Shown here: in pieces, positions 15,096 to 26,702 of the stretch
How the letters are laid out: each line of letters opens with the position of its first letter
How positions within the stretch are numbered: the first letter of the stretch is position 1
Translations under genes and position numbers: made by a program
Notes under the pieces: generated by a model
Database searches by the model: none
What the model saw: only the letters and a program-made list of their open reading frames with translations
Told to the model about the DNA's origin: nothing
Source: Erigeron canadensis
Lineage: Eukaryota > Streptophyta > Magnoliopsida > Asterales > Asteraceae
DNA length: 64,000 nt
Direction: 5' to 3'
Assembly (NCBI RefSeq): GCF_010389155.1
Contig: NC_057761.1
Location: forward strand, 44,440,213 to 44,504,212

Positions 15096-15103
15096 CCCGC
15101 CAA
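15096..15103 (-). promoter_or_regulatory. E2F-type site upstream of POLD1
   Basis: On the gene strand the sequence reads TTGGCGGG, a match to the TTSSCGSS core bound by plant E2F/DP factors, about 80 bp before the ATG. Replication genes such as polymerase delta are typical E2F targets. Binding here is inferred from the motif and position only. Confidence 0.45.
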
Positions 15104-15238
15104 GAATCTAGGGATGTTCTTTTATAGTGTGTGTGTGTGTAGGTCACGGACGTGTCACGTGATTAAGGTTTTTTTTGTTTTTATGTCAATTTATTCGTAA
15201 ACCCTTAAAACAGCGAACCCAAAGCTATATTAAAACAA

Positions 15239-15275
15239 CTAGGTTTTTGACCCGTGCGTTGCACGACATGATATA
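15239..15275 (-). mobile_element. Helitron-like 3' terminus (minus orientation)
   Basis: Read on the minus strand, an imperfect GC hairpin (CGTGC-AAC-GCACG) is followed by an A-rich spacer and CTAG, then host T. This is the Helitron 3'-end signature. The element would extend to the right; I could not fix its 5' TC end (a candidate lies near 17692, so the 16126-16739 element would be nested inside). Confidence 0.45.
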
Positions 15276-16125
15276 AAATTCTAACAAATAACTTAGTATA
15301 TAAAGATAATTTTCATTAAAGAAAAAACACAACTTTTTGTGAAATCTTATAACCTAAACATTTAACCCATGACGATTCCAAAAAAGAGTTGTTACATCTA
15401 TTAAAACCGTTAGTTAAAGAGACACTTACACAACATACGGTTACAACGATGTGCACATTTGCAATGAAAAATGTCTTCTTATACGTATGTAAGAAGATAT
15501 ATCATGTATATATAAATCTTTAATGTTAATGGTGTAGGAATTATAAATATAATTTATTTTATGTGACACCCTTTTGATATCATTTTTAAAAAGTGGTCCC
15601 AGGTTCGAGTCTTGCCTTATACATATTCGTGATTAATCACATGTATTTAATTTTCACATAAGATAAGTTTAAGTGAGCTTTTCTCTTTAGAGATCTCTAT
15701 ATGACAAAGGTTTCTCATCTAAAGGTTAAAATTGAGGACTATGAAGGGGCTCTCTAGGCATACCCGGTTAAACGTGTTCATCGAATTTGCTCACATATTT
15801 AAATTTAATGATACTTAAAATCTATATATACTACCTTATAAAAATTCTCCATCTTTCTCTTTTTGGAAATGTTGAGGAAAAATGAGACGTTGAAAATGAC
15901 CCAATTGCTATTATTGAACTAATTTACACCATAACTCTCATATTACTGATTTACACCCTAAACTCTTATCTTATAAAATATTTTCATTACCATCTTTACA
16001 TCAATTACATTTGCATTAACCTGCACCACTCGACATCGAGACCACCATCAATAGCCGCCGTCAACACCACCTGTCGCATTTGGAACATGTCCTTAAGATA
16101 TATAATTTTTAGGTGAATTCTTATT

Positions 16126-16739
16126 GGGTTTATTCTCTTAAACCCCTATATACTTTTCATTTTGTCCCTTCAAGACCATCAAACTTTTTTATTCCTCATT
16201 AGGTCATTAAAAGTTGTCAAATTGTCCCATCTAGGTCATCAAACTTTTTTATTTCCTACTTGATCACTAAAAGATGTTATTAAGCTTAACGATAGCCACT
16301 TCCACCTTTTATATCGCCAATCATTTGATTCTCAATCAATTTTTAAGAGATTTGGAGTATATGAGCCATAAATTAGTAGTTGTAGTTATGAGATTTATGA
16401 CCGTGATTATGTTTTATTTAGGTTTTCAATTAAAAAAAATCTATTCGTACTTAGGAATGCCAACGGGCCTAGTATGGGTAGAGTTTAGGTAATCCTAGAC
16501 CCAGACCCAGTTAAAAATCCGCATCCAAGACCTGGACCCGAATACGAACCCGAACCCCGCGATACAATTTGTAAAACTTAATAATAACATCTTTTAGTGA
16601 CCTATTAAGAAATTAAAAAGTTCGATGACCTAGATAAGACAATTTGATAACTTTTAATGACCTATTACGGAACAAAAAAGTTTGATGGCCTAAAAGGGAC
16701 AAAATAAAAAGTATATGGGGGTTTTAGAGAAAAAACCCC
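16126..16739. mobile_element. TIR transposon with long inverted repeats and 8-bp target duplication
   Basis: The ends are inverted repeats of about 150-170 bp: GGGTTTATTCTCTTAAACCC on the left matches the reverse complement of the right end. Identical 8-bp sequences TTCTTATT flank it at 16118-16125 and 16740-16747. The 614-bp length leaves no room for a transposase, so it is non-autonomous. An 8-bp duplication suggests hAT, while the long repeats resemble MULEs (9 bp). The centre has a GACCCAGACCCAG repeat. Confidence 0.75.
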
Positions 16740-17874
16740 TTCTTATTAACCAATTTATCTCTTTTTAATAAGTTATGTGAAGTTTTAGACTACTATATAT
16801 AGTGTGTTGCAAAAATATTAAAAAATACCATTGGATCAAGTGTTTGTGCTTGAGATTAAAAGTTGAAAGTTGTGGGTTCTAATTATGTTATGCTTTTTAA
16901 TTTGCTATTTATGATTAATAAAAACAAACTTCTATGTGGTTGTTTATTGGATGATGTGTCAAGTTATAATGGATTGATAGGTAAAACAAAATGTTATATT
17001 TACTCTAGTTATAGTTATACATAAAAATTACACTACAAATTATATTGTAACTATGCACTCTTTCAATTAGTGTGAATAACTTATGAAAATTTGTCACGTT
17101 TTTATGTGTGTAAAACTATATTGAACTAAAAATGTGTTGGCAAAAGTGATGTCACAAATTAGATATGAAAGTTCACATCTAAAAATGTAGATTTTTAAAA
17201 CTTCACACTTTTTATTGTGAATATAGTTAGCGAGACAAGATTTTATAAGATGTTCATGCTAATTGAAAGTGTATATAATTGCAACATTATTTATAGTATT
17301 ATATATATGCTTTGAGATTTGTATAAATATTTAATAATATCTTACCAAGCTAGATACAAACATAGAAAGAAATACAATATTTGATTAAGTGGTTAGTTTA
17401 TTTGTTATGTACAACACGATGGACGAAAGCTTTATTATTATTGTGGACATGAATTAGCTAACAAACTTAAATTTAGATGAAGTGGGTAATTTGACTCCGA
17501 CGTGAATTGGTTTTGCACGGGTTCGAGTCCCGACTTTTCTTTTTGATTTTAATAAAAAGATGCTATAAATACAATATGTATACGTGGCAGCTTACGTGTC
17601 AATCTCTGAGAGTCAAACAACGTGAGAATGCCATGTAGGAAAAAGATGATGTGGCGATATGAGAAATATGCCACATCATCGATTTAAGATAGAGAATTAT
17701 ATATATATATATAAAGATGCCACACATATGATAAAATCTTACGTAATATCTTTATAATTTTATTTTTATATATTAAAAAAAATGAAAAAAGATTGTTGTG
17801 TTATATATATATATATATTGGTAGATTCATATCACGGTCCAAATTTACTTAGTAAAAATTAATATCAAATCCAA

Positions 17875-18613
17875 TCTATATATTTATTAAAACAATAGGA
17901 ATCCTAACCTTTTAAAGCCCTTTTTAATATAAAGCTATTTTTAAAATTTGCCACATAGGTTTTTATCCTATGTGTCATTATCACATTTTTTTGACAATCT
18001 TTATCCATTAAATATTAAATAAAAAATATATTTATATACAAACTTAAGAAACCAAATCCCTTATATTTAAGAAACAAATCCCATATGCAAAAAAGAAAAC
18101 TAAAACTGTATAAACTTAAATATGAGTTTAAATTTTCTATATATCTTTTTTTCCCCCTGTAAAGGCAATATTCTTTATCTAACTTTTTTGATCTTGGATT
18201 CATTTAATCAAATTGTATATTATCAAAATCGTTTCATTATAAGAATTTAAATATTTCTAACTAGATAATGATATCACAATTTGATTCATTGAAGTTATAG
18301 GTTATGCGGATTCATTTCTTTCATGGGTAGAAATTGTTTTAATAAATACATGGGTTGTAATTACAATTATTCCTGATCAAATATGATATTTAGAGCAAAT
18401 ATGCAGCCACAATATACTGTCAATCTCATTTAAACTAATTTTCACTATCCAAGTAGCATGACACCATTAGGTTTCTAAATATGTTCAACTAAGTTTAATT
18501 TTTTTTTGGTATTTAAATGTTGAACATTATATATATTATTGATTTCAATGTCAATATTAAAACTTTTAAAAAATAGATTTAATATCCGCACATCGTGCGG
18601 GTAAAAAACCTTG
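17875..18613 (+). mobile_element. non-autonomous Helitron-like element, family 1
   Basis: The 5' end starts TC after host A and reads TCTATATATTTATTAAAAC. The 3' end carries the hairpin CCGCAC-ATC-GTGCGG followed by GTAAAAAACC and CTTG before T; the canonical end is CTRR, so the last bases are mutated. The 5' 100 bp match the element at 40546-41573, including a shared TATCCTATGTG segment. No protein-coding content. Confidence 0.55.
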
Positions 18614-18849
18614 TCTTATATAAATCTCTTTCAAAATATGCATAAATCTACATGACTATAAGTTATATAAAGATATCATTATTAACTAACGTAATAAAGA
18701 AAAATCCTAAGTCCCATTTTTTTTTCCTTCTGTTTGGTACGTCCCTACTCCTTTTTTCTTCTTTGTCTAACAATTTGATAAGTTTTGTGGCATTTCATCA
18801 TAAATTAGACGGTGGTTGTGATGAGTTATAATAATGAATTGAACGAGTA

Positions 18850-19918
18850 TCTCTTATATAAATAAAACAAAATTGTTTCTATAAGTTTTTTTTCCTATGT
18901 GGTATGCCAACATTTTTTCTAAACTATTTTTTAAACATATATGATGTCATAATCATTTTTGTTTTATTTTAATATATTTTTTATTAGGCCCTATGTATCT
19001 CATTTTTTCATATCATTTGTCTAACTTTAATTTATTTATTTTTTAATTAATATGAAAAATGATCGACTTTATCTTAACTCTTTATTTTTAAATTCATATC
19101 TACTATTGATTTATCGTAGTTCTTTTACCTTTTCATCACCTTAATCGGTTTTATATATTAATGTTCATCTTTATAAGTATGTTGCTATCTCCGTATCAAA
19201 TTATAATGTATCGACAACACATTACATACATATTCCTATATACTTTTTGATTTTAACTTTTTAATTAAACGGTCCGGGTTGAACCGGGTTCATTAGCTAG
19301 TACTCAAGTATTCTAAAGCTTTCATGAATGGATGCATTAATATTCTTGAACATAATTTGGTAACATAGATTTTTACTTTTTAAATAAGATTTCTACTTTT
19401 GTTTGTTTTTCGATATATTTTGAAAACTAATTTTAAATTCTAATGAACTATTGATATTGTTATTTGATTGTGTCATTATATGTTTATTTAGTGTTTTGTT
19501 TTGATTTTGGATAATTTAAATTTTTTGATAATTTTTTTGAGACTGATATGGGACTAATAAATACATTTAGCATTTTAGCATATGAATAATAAACAAGAAG
19601 ATATCAAATTCATTGTTGCGGACGATAGAAATTTAGCAAATGAATGACAAATTCACTTCCTTCTATCCATTAGAATTATTTGATTCATCGAATCACAATT
19701 TCGTTCATGGTCATGTAAGTTCCATTTAAATAATTCTTCCATTACAATTCGGTTTACTTAGAAAAAGTGCAAATATGATTTCATTAATAAAAGATGGAAT
19801 ATTAGAATACCAAAATGCTCCTAATGAAACTTATTTTTTTAACAATATAATAGTTTTTGTTACTTAGACAATTCCATTATAAAAAATTTTAATAACCCGA
19901 TGGTAAAAAAAAACCTAG
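18850..19918 (+). mobile_element. Helitron-like element, family 2, degenerate 3' end
   Basis: It starts TCTCTTATATAAATAAAAC, nearly identical to the start of the element at 24296, and stays similar for about 200 bp. The 3' end reads AACCCGATGGT, an A run and CCTAG|T, but the GC hairpin has decayed. The end coordinate is therefore tentative. Confidence 0.4.
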
Positions 19919-19949
19919 TATATAAATATTTGTTAGACTTAATTTTTTA

Positions 19950-20600
19950 TTAATTGGTTAAATGGTAGTATTCACTTGCTTGTATGCATATGAAAGGATG
20001 TATTCTAGTCATTTGATCAACAATTATCAATGATTCAATGGTAAAGATCAAAGGAAATTTACATAGGAAATGTATATTCGATCTTTTTTTCCGGTCATCT
20101 TCCTTCTTCATCTCTGGTGACATCTCTAGCGGTCATCTTCATCTCTGCCAGCGGCGGCGTAATCGCCGATGTCATCTCCGACGATAATCAGTTTCGTTTT
20201 CGGTTGGATACGGTACGGGTGTTGCCCTCATCCGTTCTAAAGAGGTTGTCAACTGACGCATATAGGAATAGTATGAATTTGACGGACGGAAATCCAAGAG
20301 ATGGTGGTGGTTGGATAGGGCTCCGCCCTAGCTGTCGCCGGAAGAGAAGTGAAAGAAAATACGATTGTGTGTCTATATGTTGGTGGTGGTGGTTGGAGAT
20401 GATGCTGGTGGTAGTGGTCGCCGAAAGAGGGAGGTGAGAGAAGGGGGAGAAAATCAGTGTGTGTTTGTGTGTATGGAGATGGAAGAAACGGGGAAGAAGT
20501 AGAAAGTAAGTTTTGACGAGGATGATCTAATAGCTAGGATTATCCCTTCATATGCACACAAACTCCATGTGCAAATGAATATTTCTCATTGGATAAGAGT
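19950..20600. mobile_element. TIR element with GC-rich interior (possible Pack-MULE)
   Basis: The left arm (about 19950-20010, with TGTATGCATATGAAAGGAT) pairs with the reverse complement of the right arm (about 20535-20600, with TGTGTGCATATGAAGGGAT). The interior (20100-20510) is clearly richer in GC than its surroundings and has an open frame of 106 codons that ends in low-complexity Trp/Val. It may be a captured gene piece, but I do not recognise the protein. Confidence 0.4.
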
Positions 20601-21014
20601 TCAAACTAAAAAGATAAATTATGATACATATATAAAAAAATTAACTTTTAAACCATGTTCTTATTATTATAATAACAATTGAATATAACTTCAGGTTGAT
20701 CTTATCACTTGTAAGAGTTAAACACATTGTCATTTCGAAACCTCAACGAGGCTCCATCAAAGTGATTGATAATAATTTCGAGCAACATTTCAATATTTGC
20801 AATCTATTAAAGTTTTCAACATCTTTGAGTATGAGATTAAATGCAAACTCAACATGTAAAGGAATGTCTAGCCATTTTGTATCGACTTTTATACTTTTAT
20901 AGAAACCTCACAAATCAACCATAACACGGAAAAGAGATTTAGGTTTACTATCACAAAACAAACATATAAGTGATGGAATGTTGAGGCTTTTAGAGCTTAG
21001 GTTTAAAGCAAATA

Positions 21015-21225
21015 GGTACACGATGTTGGATCAGTAGGTAAACACTCTTGTCTCTGGAGACAGAGGTCATAGGATCGATCCTTATCCCATGCAGCCTCTC
21101 TACTTAGATAGAGGTAAGGTCTGCCTACATCTTAACCTCCCTTATACACCGTCGAGGTATTGGGGCTCAAAACCCGCGGAAGGCGGCACTGAACAGTTAC
21201 TTTTACACGATTTATTAAGAGACGT
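21015..21225 (+). mobile_element. tRNA-derived SINE
   Basis: An internal RNA polymerase III promoter is visible: a box A-like GGATCAGTAGGTAAACA near 21029 and a box B AGGATCGATCC at 21071-21081. The downstream half has GCAGCCTCTCTACTTAGAT and TAGAGGTAAGGTCTGCC, also found at 10415-10500 and 26959-27003. There is no long poly(A) tail, so the ends are approximate. Confidence 0.55.
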
Positions 21226-21418
21226 CAAAGTTTACTTTAGCCACAACCATTTTGTTTCATTTAATCGAGGCCAAATTAAAAAGTAGTGTATATGTATCAA
21301 TTCTACCCCCTCCCAAATTCACCGAGAATTCCACATTTATTATATGGTTTTAGTCACCAAACAAAATTTTGATCTCGAATACATCTAAATGTTTTACTTT
21401 ATTAATTATATACTTCTA

Positions 21419-21450
21419 CTAGATTATTTTTCCGCATAATACGCGAGATA
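21419..21450 (-). mobile_element. Helitron-like 3' terminus (minus orientation)
   Basis: On the minus strand, CGCGTATTATGCGG (imperfect hairpin) is followed by AAAAATAAT and CTAG, then T. It mirrors the 3' end of the plus-strand element at 22461-23186, so two related elements point away from each other. The 5' end of this copy was not found. Confidence 0.45.
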
Positions 21451-21866
21451 AATATATTCAACTTTTATAATAACATAAAGATTATTTTAACATGTACCCA
21501 CAACGGCCACAAGACACATATTTAGGATAATTAAATTAATTTTCTTTAAATAAAAAATATTTGATAGTCATTAATAAAGTATAAAACTTACCATTTTATG
21601 ATTAAGATTTTCGTTTTTTTAAGAAATTTTAATTTTATTTAATCTTCTAAACATGTGTCTTGTGGGCAGATGTTAGAATATGATGTTGTCATTAGTTAAT
21701 AAATATTGTGTATCAAGGATGGTTAATAATATATGTGTATTATATATCTATATAATGATATAGTAAAGTTAAATATATATTATTTTCTATATTTACAAAT
21801 ATCAAATATCAAATCCTAGCTAATAAAGCAACATGAAATTACATTGACGTAAGTCATTAAATATTA

Positions 21867-22119
21867 CTCTATCCGTCCCATTTTAAGTAGCCTACTGTGA
21901 CTTTTCAAGTTTTTTTTTCCTTTTAATTTGACCGTAAATATTTTCGCATGTGTTATATAATACTTTTTATAAGTTATACGAATGAATTGAGTTTTAAATG
22001 TATTCATTGATATAATTTTCATCAACAACTATATAATACAAATAAAGATATTTGCGATCATGTTAAAAGTAAAATATTTAAAAATTCAAAATTGGACACT
22101 TAAAGTTGGACAGATGGGG
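21867..22119. mobile_element. Stowaway-type MITE
   Basis: The ends are CTCTATCCGTCCCATTTTAA and, inverted at the right, CCCCATCTGTCCAACTTTAA, the Tc1/mariner Stowaway terminus. A TA dinucleotide flanks both sides (21865-21866 and 22120-22121). The 253-bp length and AT-rich interior are typical. Confidence 0.75.
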
Positions 22120-22460
22120 TAACTCATATGTGTTAAAGTCATGTTCATAATAATAACAAACAAATAAAATATATATAACTATTGTATATATGTTAATTGG
22201 AGTAAAAGACAATAATATAACATATTACTATATATGATTTTATGTTATTACTTATTAATTTAGAACAATAATGAAATAGTATATTACATGTAATGTGTTG
22301 TGAATCACATCGAAATTAAACATGGATTATAAAGATTATATCCTTTATTTATTTATTTATTCACAAAAGGTTGTACTGATCATGCAAATTCTTTGTATAT
22401 ATATTTATTCGATCAGACTCGTTAGTAATTTTGGAAACATGATGATTTTAAGCTAAATAA

Positions 22461-23186
22461 TCTCTAAATATATATAAAAGAGAAGTCTTAATTCATAATT
22501 GGAGAAGTATGGATCTTCAAATAAAGTTCAACTTTTAATTAGAGTCATTAGATCAAATGATGATGTCATATACCTTATTTAACTTTTGAGATTTAATTTA
22601 ATTTTAATAAATTTAAATTATTATTATTTCCTTATTTAATTTGTAGATATTAATAATTAATGTTTTTAATGATATAATTATGAAAACTAATATTTTATTA
22701 TTTTATATCAATTTTTGTCTTTAAAATTAATTTTTAATTTTTTTACAATAAAATTTTCTTTTTAAATGCAATACGTTTTTTTTAATTAATTATATTTTTG
22801 TATAACATTTTTATTAAATCAATGTTGTGAAAATCGGACTGAATGTCAAACCGGCCTTCTTAATAAAGACCTAAAAAACAAATATGAATTCTATACTAAG
22901 CTTGTTCAAGCAAAACATTAAAACATAAGTACAATGACAATGCAGACATAAAACATCAAAAGAAACAAAAACCTTACTTAGTGAGACATCTAATAAATGA
23001 TGTATCTATTTTTCAACTGTCTGATTATTGTTAACCGGAATCTAAACGGCCAATAATATAACTTCATGTTTTTTAGTGGTTTAATTCTTATCTGACTAAA
23101 TATTTGTCAACTTCTGGTAAGTATCTAAAATTTTAACTTGTCATTAATTTTAATGTTTCCCGCGTATTACGCAGGTAATAATCTAG
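22461..23186 (+). mobile_element. non-autonomous Helitron-like element, family 3
   Basis: It starts TCTCTAAATATATATAAAAG after host A. The 3' end has CCCGCGTATTACGCAGG (hairpin), AATAAT and CTAG before T, a complete Helitron terminus. The 5' region matches the start of the element at 37133, including a shared TCATTAGATCAAA motif. Confidence 0.6.
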
Positions 23187-23769
23187 TTTATATAATAACA
23201 ATTCATCAAAATTTTGATGTGAGGAGAACACGGTAGCTAAAAGGAACCAACTATGGGCTTACATGTGTGTGTGTTTTTTTTCTTTCTATAGGCTTAATGT
23301 TTTAATTTATTTTTTGTTTTTCACATCTTTTACGACTTTACCCTTCCTTTTTTTTTTCTTATCCATCTATTTTCATATCTATATCTTTATTTAAATGACT
23401 AGATCGTTACCAAAAAACAAATAAAATTTATACAAGCTAAAAATGTGGCTACGGCTGAGGAACAAAAATAAAAAAGTCTTAAAATTAAAAGCCCCTTGTT
23501 AAATATATATTAGGAAACAAATGTTGTTTATTTAGTAGAAATCGACATAATGTGTTTTTATTAACAATTAAAAATATACATGTGCTATTATAACTATTTT
23601 AAGAGTAAGATATAGGAGGGATATATTTTGACTAATTATATAAAGTATAGGTGTTAATATTGTCATTAATTAAAGATGAAATAATTAAATTTGATCTAAT
23701 GGTAATAAATTAAAGATGAAGGTCATCCAAGGTTCTTATTTGTTTAGGAATGAAAATTTAGGACCTTGT

Positions 23770-24172
23770 TATATATATATTGGTAGATACTATATTATAA
23801 AACAAGTAAAGTTTCAACTTTCAAATTCAACAATGTATAAATGATAATACATAATGTACCATACATCAATGCCTACAACTTTCTCTCTCCTGCATAAATC
23901 ATTTATTTTTATAATTCTTTCAAAATCTTTTATCTCAGAAACCGTACATCGATAAGTTATAAAAATTATATGGGTATTCTTAAAATTTCATGCTCTTTCA
24001 TTAGAGATGTCATTCGATATACTTTCGATGAATTTTTAAATCCGACGTCGGAGCCCGAACGGGTAAAACATTTGGCTATGACAATATGACACTCTATGAC
24101 ATATCACCTCCTATGACCTATCATACTCTATGACCTATCACCCTCACCATCTCACCGCCGTAACGTACGGGT
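23770..24172. repeat. dispersed repeat, copy 1 (also at 37560-37948 and in the 53-kb foldback)
   Basis: It shares ATCTTTTATCTC, ATGCTCTTTCATTAGAGATG and TCATTCGATATACTTTC segments, a GACGTCGGAGCCCG motif and a run of TATGACCTATCA repeats with the 37.6-kb copy. Both end in a degraded hairpin of CCGYAACGYRCG type, suggesting decayed Helitron 3' ends. Confidence 0.5.
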
Positions 24173-24295
24173 ATTTGCTCTCGTCCTATAAAAAGAGTAT
24201 ACCCAGTATCAAAATTAATATACATAATAACAGATAGAAAAAATATATAAGAAAATTACTATCAACAACCTTTATAAGTAATTACACATAACAAA

Positions 24296-25213
24296 TCTCT
24301 TATATTAATAAAACAAAATTATTTGTACAAAATACTTTTAAAAAAAAAAATTATGTGACAAACTAACATCCTATTTTAAGTTACTTTTTAAGAAATTATA
24401 ACATCATAATGTGTTTTAATTTTTTTTATTTTTTAATATTTTACTTCTATCTTTTGCCATTTCTAATGTGTCTATTTCATATAACTTTAATTATGCATAG
24501 AAATCGATTGCTTGAAAATTGATAAGGTCTTTTAATCTTTGTTTAATGTTATTGGCTATAAATGTTTTATTCAAAGTACTTTTCATGCTAGGTTTGTTTA
24601 CTTGAAAATTTTCATTTGGATTTTGTGTGATTTTTAATTTATCCAATGATTCCAAGACTCATTTGTTAGATTTTAAGGTTCTTAGAGTTGAATATTTATC
24701 TTTTTTAATGTGTTTAAAAAAATTTTCATATAATTTTATTTTAAAGATATTACGGAGTAGAAAAGATAGTGAGTTTCTTAGAGGTGTCAACAACAACCTA
24801 TTTACTTATGATTAAGTCTATTTGGGTCACACGAATCAAGTAATTATCTGCCAAAGTTTTATTAAAATACCTGGATTGATTAACTAGTTATAAATATATG
24901 TAAAAAGTAACTTGAGATTGTGAGGGAAAGTTACTGTATCTATTAGTATAAGTTTATGTGCATAAAATACAAGTTATTGATGCTATCCATGTGAATATAA
25001 TGCTTTCAAGTTAGGAAATTTTCTAGCAAACACATGTATATTTTTTTTTTTTTTTTTTTTGTTTTTTGTGATTTGTTGTAGATTTTTCTCTTCTCTTTTA
25101 CAGTAATTTTTCTATAAAGTTCAAAAAAGAATATATTCATATTGGTTTGGTTTTAGTATTCCCTCGGAAAAAAGAAACAGATATCCGCAATAACGTGTTG
25201 CGTATAAAACTAG
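24296..25213 (+). mobile_element. non-autonomous Helitron-like element, family 2
   Basis: The 5' end TCTCTTATATTAATAAAAC follows host A. The 3' end is CGCAA-TAACGTG-TTGCG, TATAAAA and CTAG before T. Both termini fit Helitron structure and there is no target duplication. The 918-bp element has no Rep/helicase coding sequence. A long T run lies at about 25039-25060. Confidence 0.6.
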
Positions 25214-25302
25214 TAATTAACTAAAAAGAAAACACAAATTCAATCCTAATACATAAAAAAAAGTTAAATAGGAGTATAAGATTCTCTCTTATATTAACAA
25301 AA

Positions 25303-26576
25303 GGGAAAATTACTTAGCTAAACAAAAAAAGATTTGGCATTTTACAATTTAGACCACCTTTTCAAAAGTTACCATAGTAAACAAAATACCCGTATGATCG
25401 TGGTATAAACCTCACGGACGACAAGTACAACAAATCAACAACCAATTAAAAGCTACCACCTGACAACTTCACCCATCTCATTTATCTCCTACTCTCTTTG
25501 TCTTCTTCATCAGTGTTCCCCTACAAAACTAATGGAAGATCCCACAAATCAAACCATCATTTCCCTTGTTGTTTCACCTAAATCACAATCTCCTTCATGT
25601 ATAGTGGTATGGACATTGGTGGTTTTTATGACGATGAAGTCTAGAGTTTGAGGTTTGAAATATTGATGAACACCCCCCACACACCACATGGTTGTAACGT
25701 TCTTTCGCCAAATAATATAGTGGTTTCTTTGTGTGTGTTGCAGTTTGATTATTACGTTCTGAGACCAAAGGTTTACTAATCTTATTTATATTACGAGAAG
25801 GCCTTGAAATCAATTGATGATCTTGTGGAAGTACTAGCATAGCAAGTGATTGTAAATAATGTCAAATACGATTAATTATATATGTCTAATTATGTATGTG
25901 TTTGAATCTAAATTAGAGTATATGTTTTGCGTGTCGAGATAATTCTATGGCCCCAAGCACGATTACTAGTATTTACCCGACGATAGCTCCAAATGACCCA
26001 ATAAGCAAGCCAGATGCACCTTGACAAAAGTCGGCCATATTGTTGGCGGTTGGCACACCGGTAGCCAGTTTGTTGAGGAGTTTCCGTTACGGGCAAGATA
26101 CTATACACAATCGATGTAGCAGCACATTCTCCGAAATATCCAGCTACTATCGCGTTAAATAACAACTACAAACAACCTAAAATAGAATGGTAAATAAATT
26201 TAAACACTAAGTTATTCCAGAAAATTTACATAGCAAAGACGGGATTAAAAATAAAAATTTCATATAACAATTGATTGAATGGGGAGCTGTTTTCGGGAAA
26301 GAATAAGGGATAGGGTGTCATGGATAGATCATAGATGGGATGCGGTGTTTTTCTTTTCTGATAACATTCAAGAGAAATAGGAAAAAGAGAAGGAAAATAA
26401 CAGAGAAGATGATGGTATTGGGAGTAGTGGCCAGGTGGTGGCTTTTAATTGGTTGTTGTCATCCGTGAGCTTTATACTGCAATCACACGGGTATTGTGTC
26501 TACTTTGAGAATTTTTAAAAAGGTTGTCCAAACTGTAAAATGCCACTTTTTTATTGTCTAGTTAGGTAAATTTCCC
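25303..26576. mobile_element. Mutator-like element (MULE) with long TIRs and 9-bp target duplication
   Basis: The outer ~200 bp are inverted repeats: GGGAAAATTACTTAGCTAAA at left versus GGGAAATTTACCTAACTAGA at right (reverse complement), with CCAATTAAAAGC deeper in both arms. The flanks TTAACAAAA (25294-25302) and TTCACAAAA (26577-26585) form a 9-bp duplication with one mismatch, as expected for MULEs. The interior encodes no transposase but contains a protein-like stretch (25900-26165), so it may be a Pack-MULE. Its right end lies 126 bp before the start codon of the PDI-like gene. Confidence 0.8.
25975..26165 (-). pseudogene. possible captured gene fragment inside the MULE
   Basis: On the minus strand two overlapping frames read like protein: one with AIVAGYFGECAATSIVYSIL, then after a frame change NNMADFCQGASGLLIGSFGA. 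The small-residue-rich second stretch suggests a membrane protein. I do not recognise the parent gene. The frame break means it is not an intact coding sequence. Confidence 0.3.
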
Positions 26577-26702
26577 TTCACAAAAAGGATATATTATTCG
26601 ATGTATGTATCTGCTTTTAATTAAAATAAAAGATGTCAAAGTCAACTGAACAAACCAAAGCAATGTGACAGAGAAGAAGGAAAGAAAGGTGCAACAACAA
26701 CA

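Noticed and set aside
15016..15147. 44-codon in-frame upstream extension of POLD1
   Set aside because: It translates the CA repeat into alternating Thr/His and does not resemble polymerase delta; the ATG at 15015 gives the expected acidic N-terminus.
17505..17545. Possible tRNA gene because of GGGTTCGAGTCCC
   Set aside because: Only a box B-like arm is present; no acceptor stem, D arm or anticodon arm can be folded around it. The similar GGTTCGAGTC at 15601 fails for the same reason.
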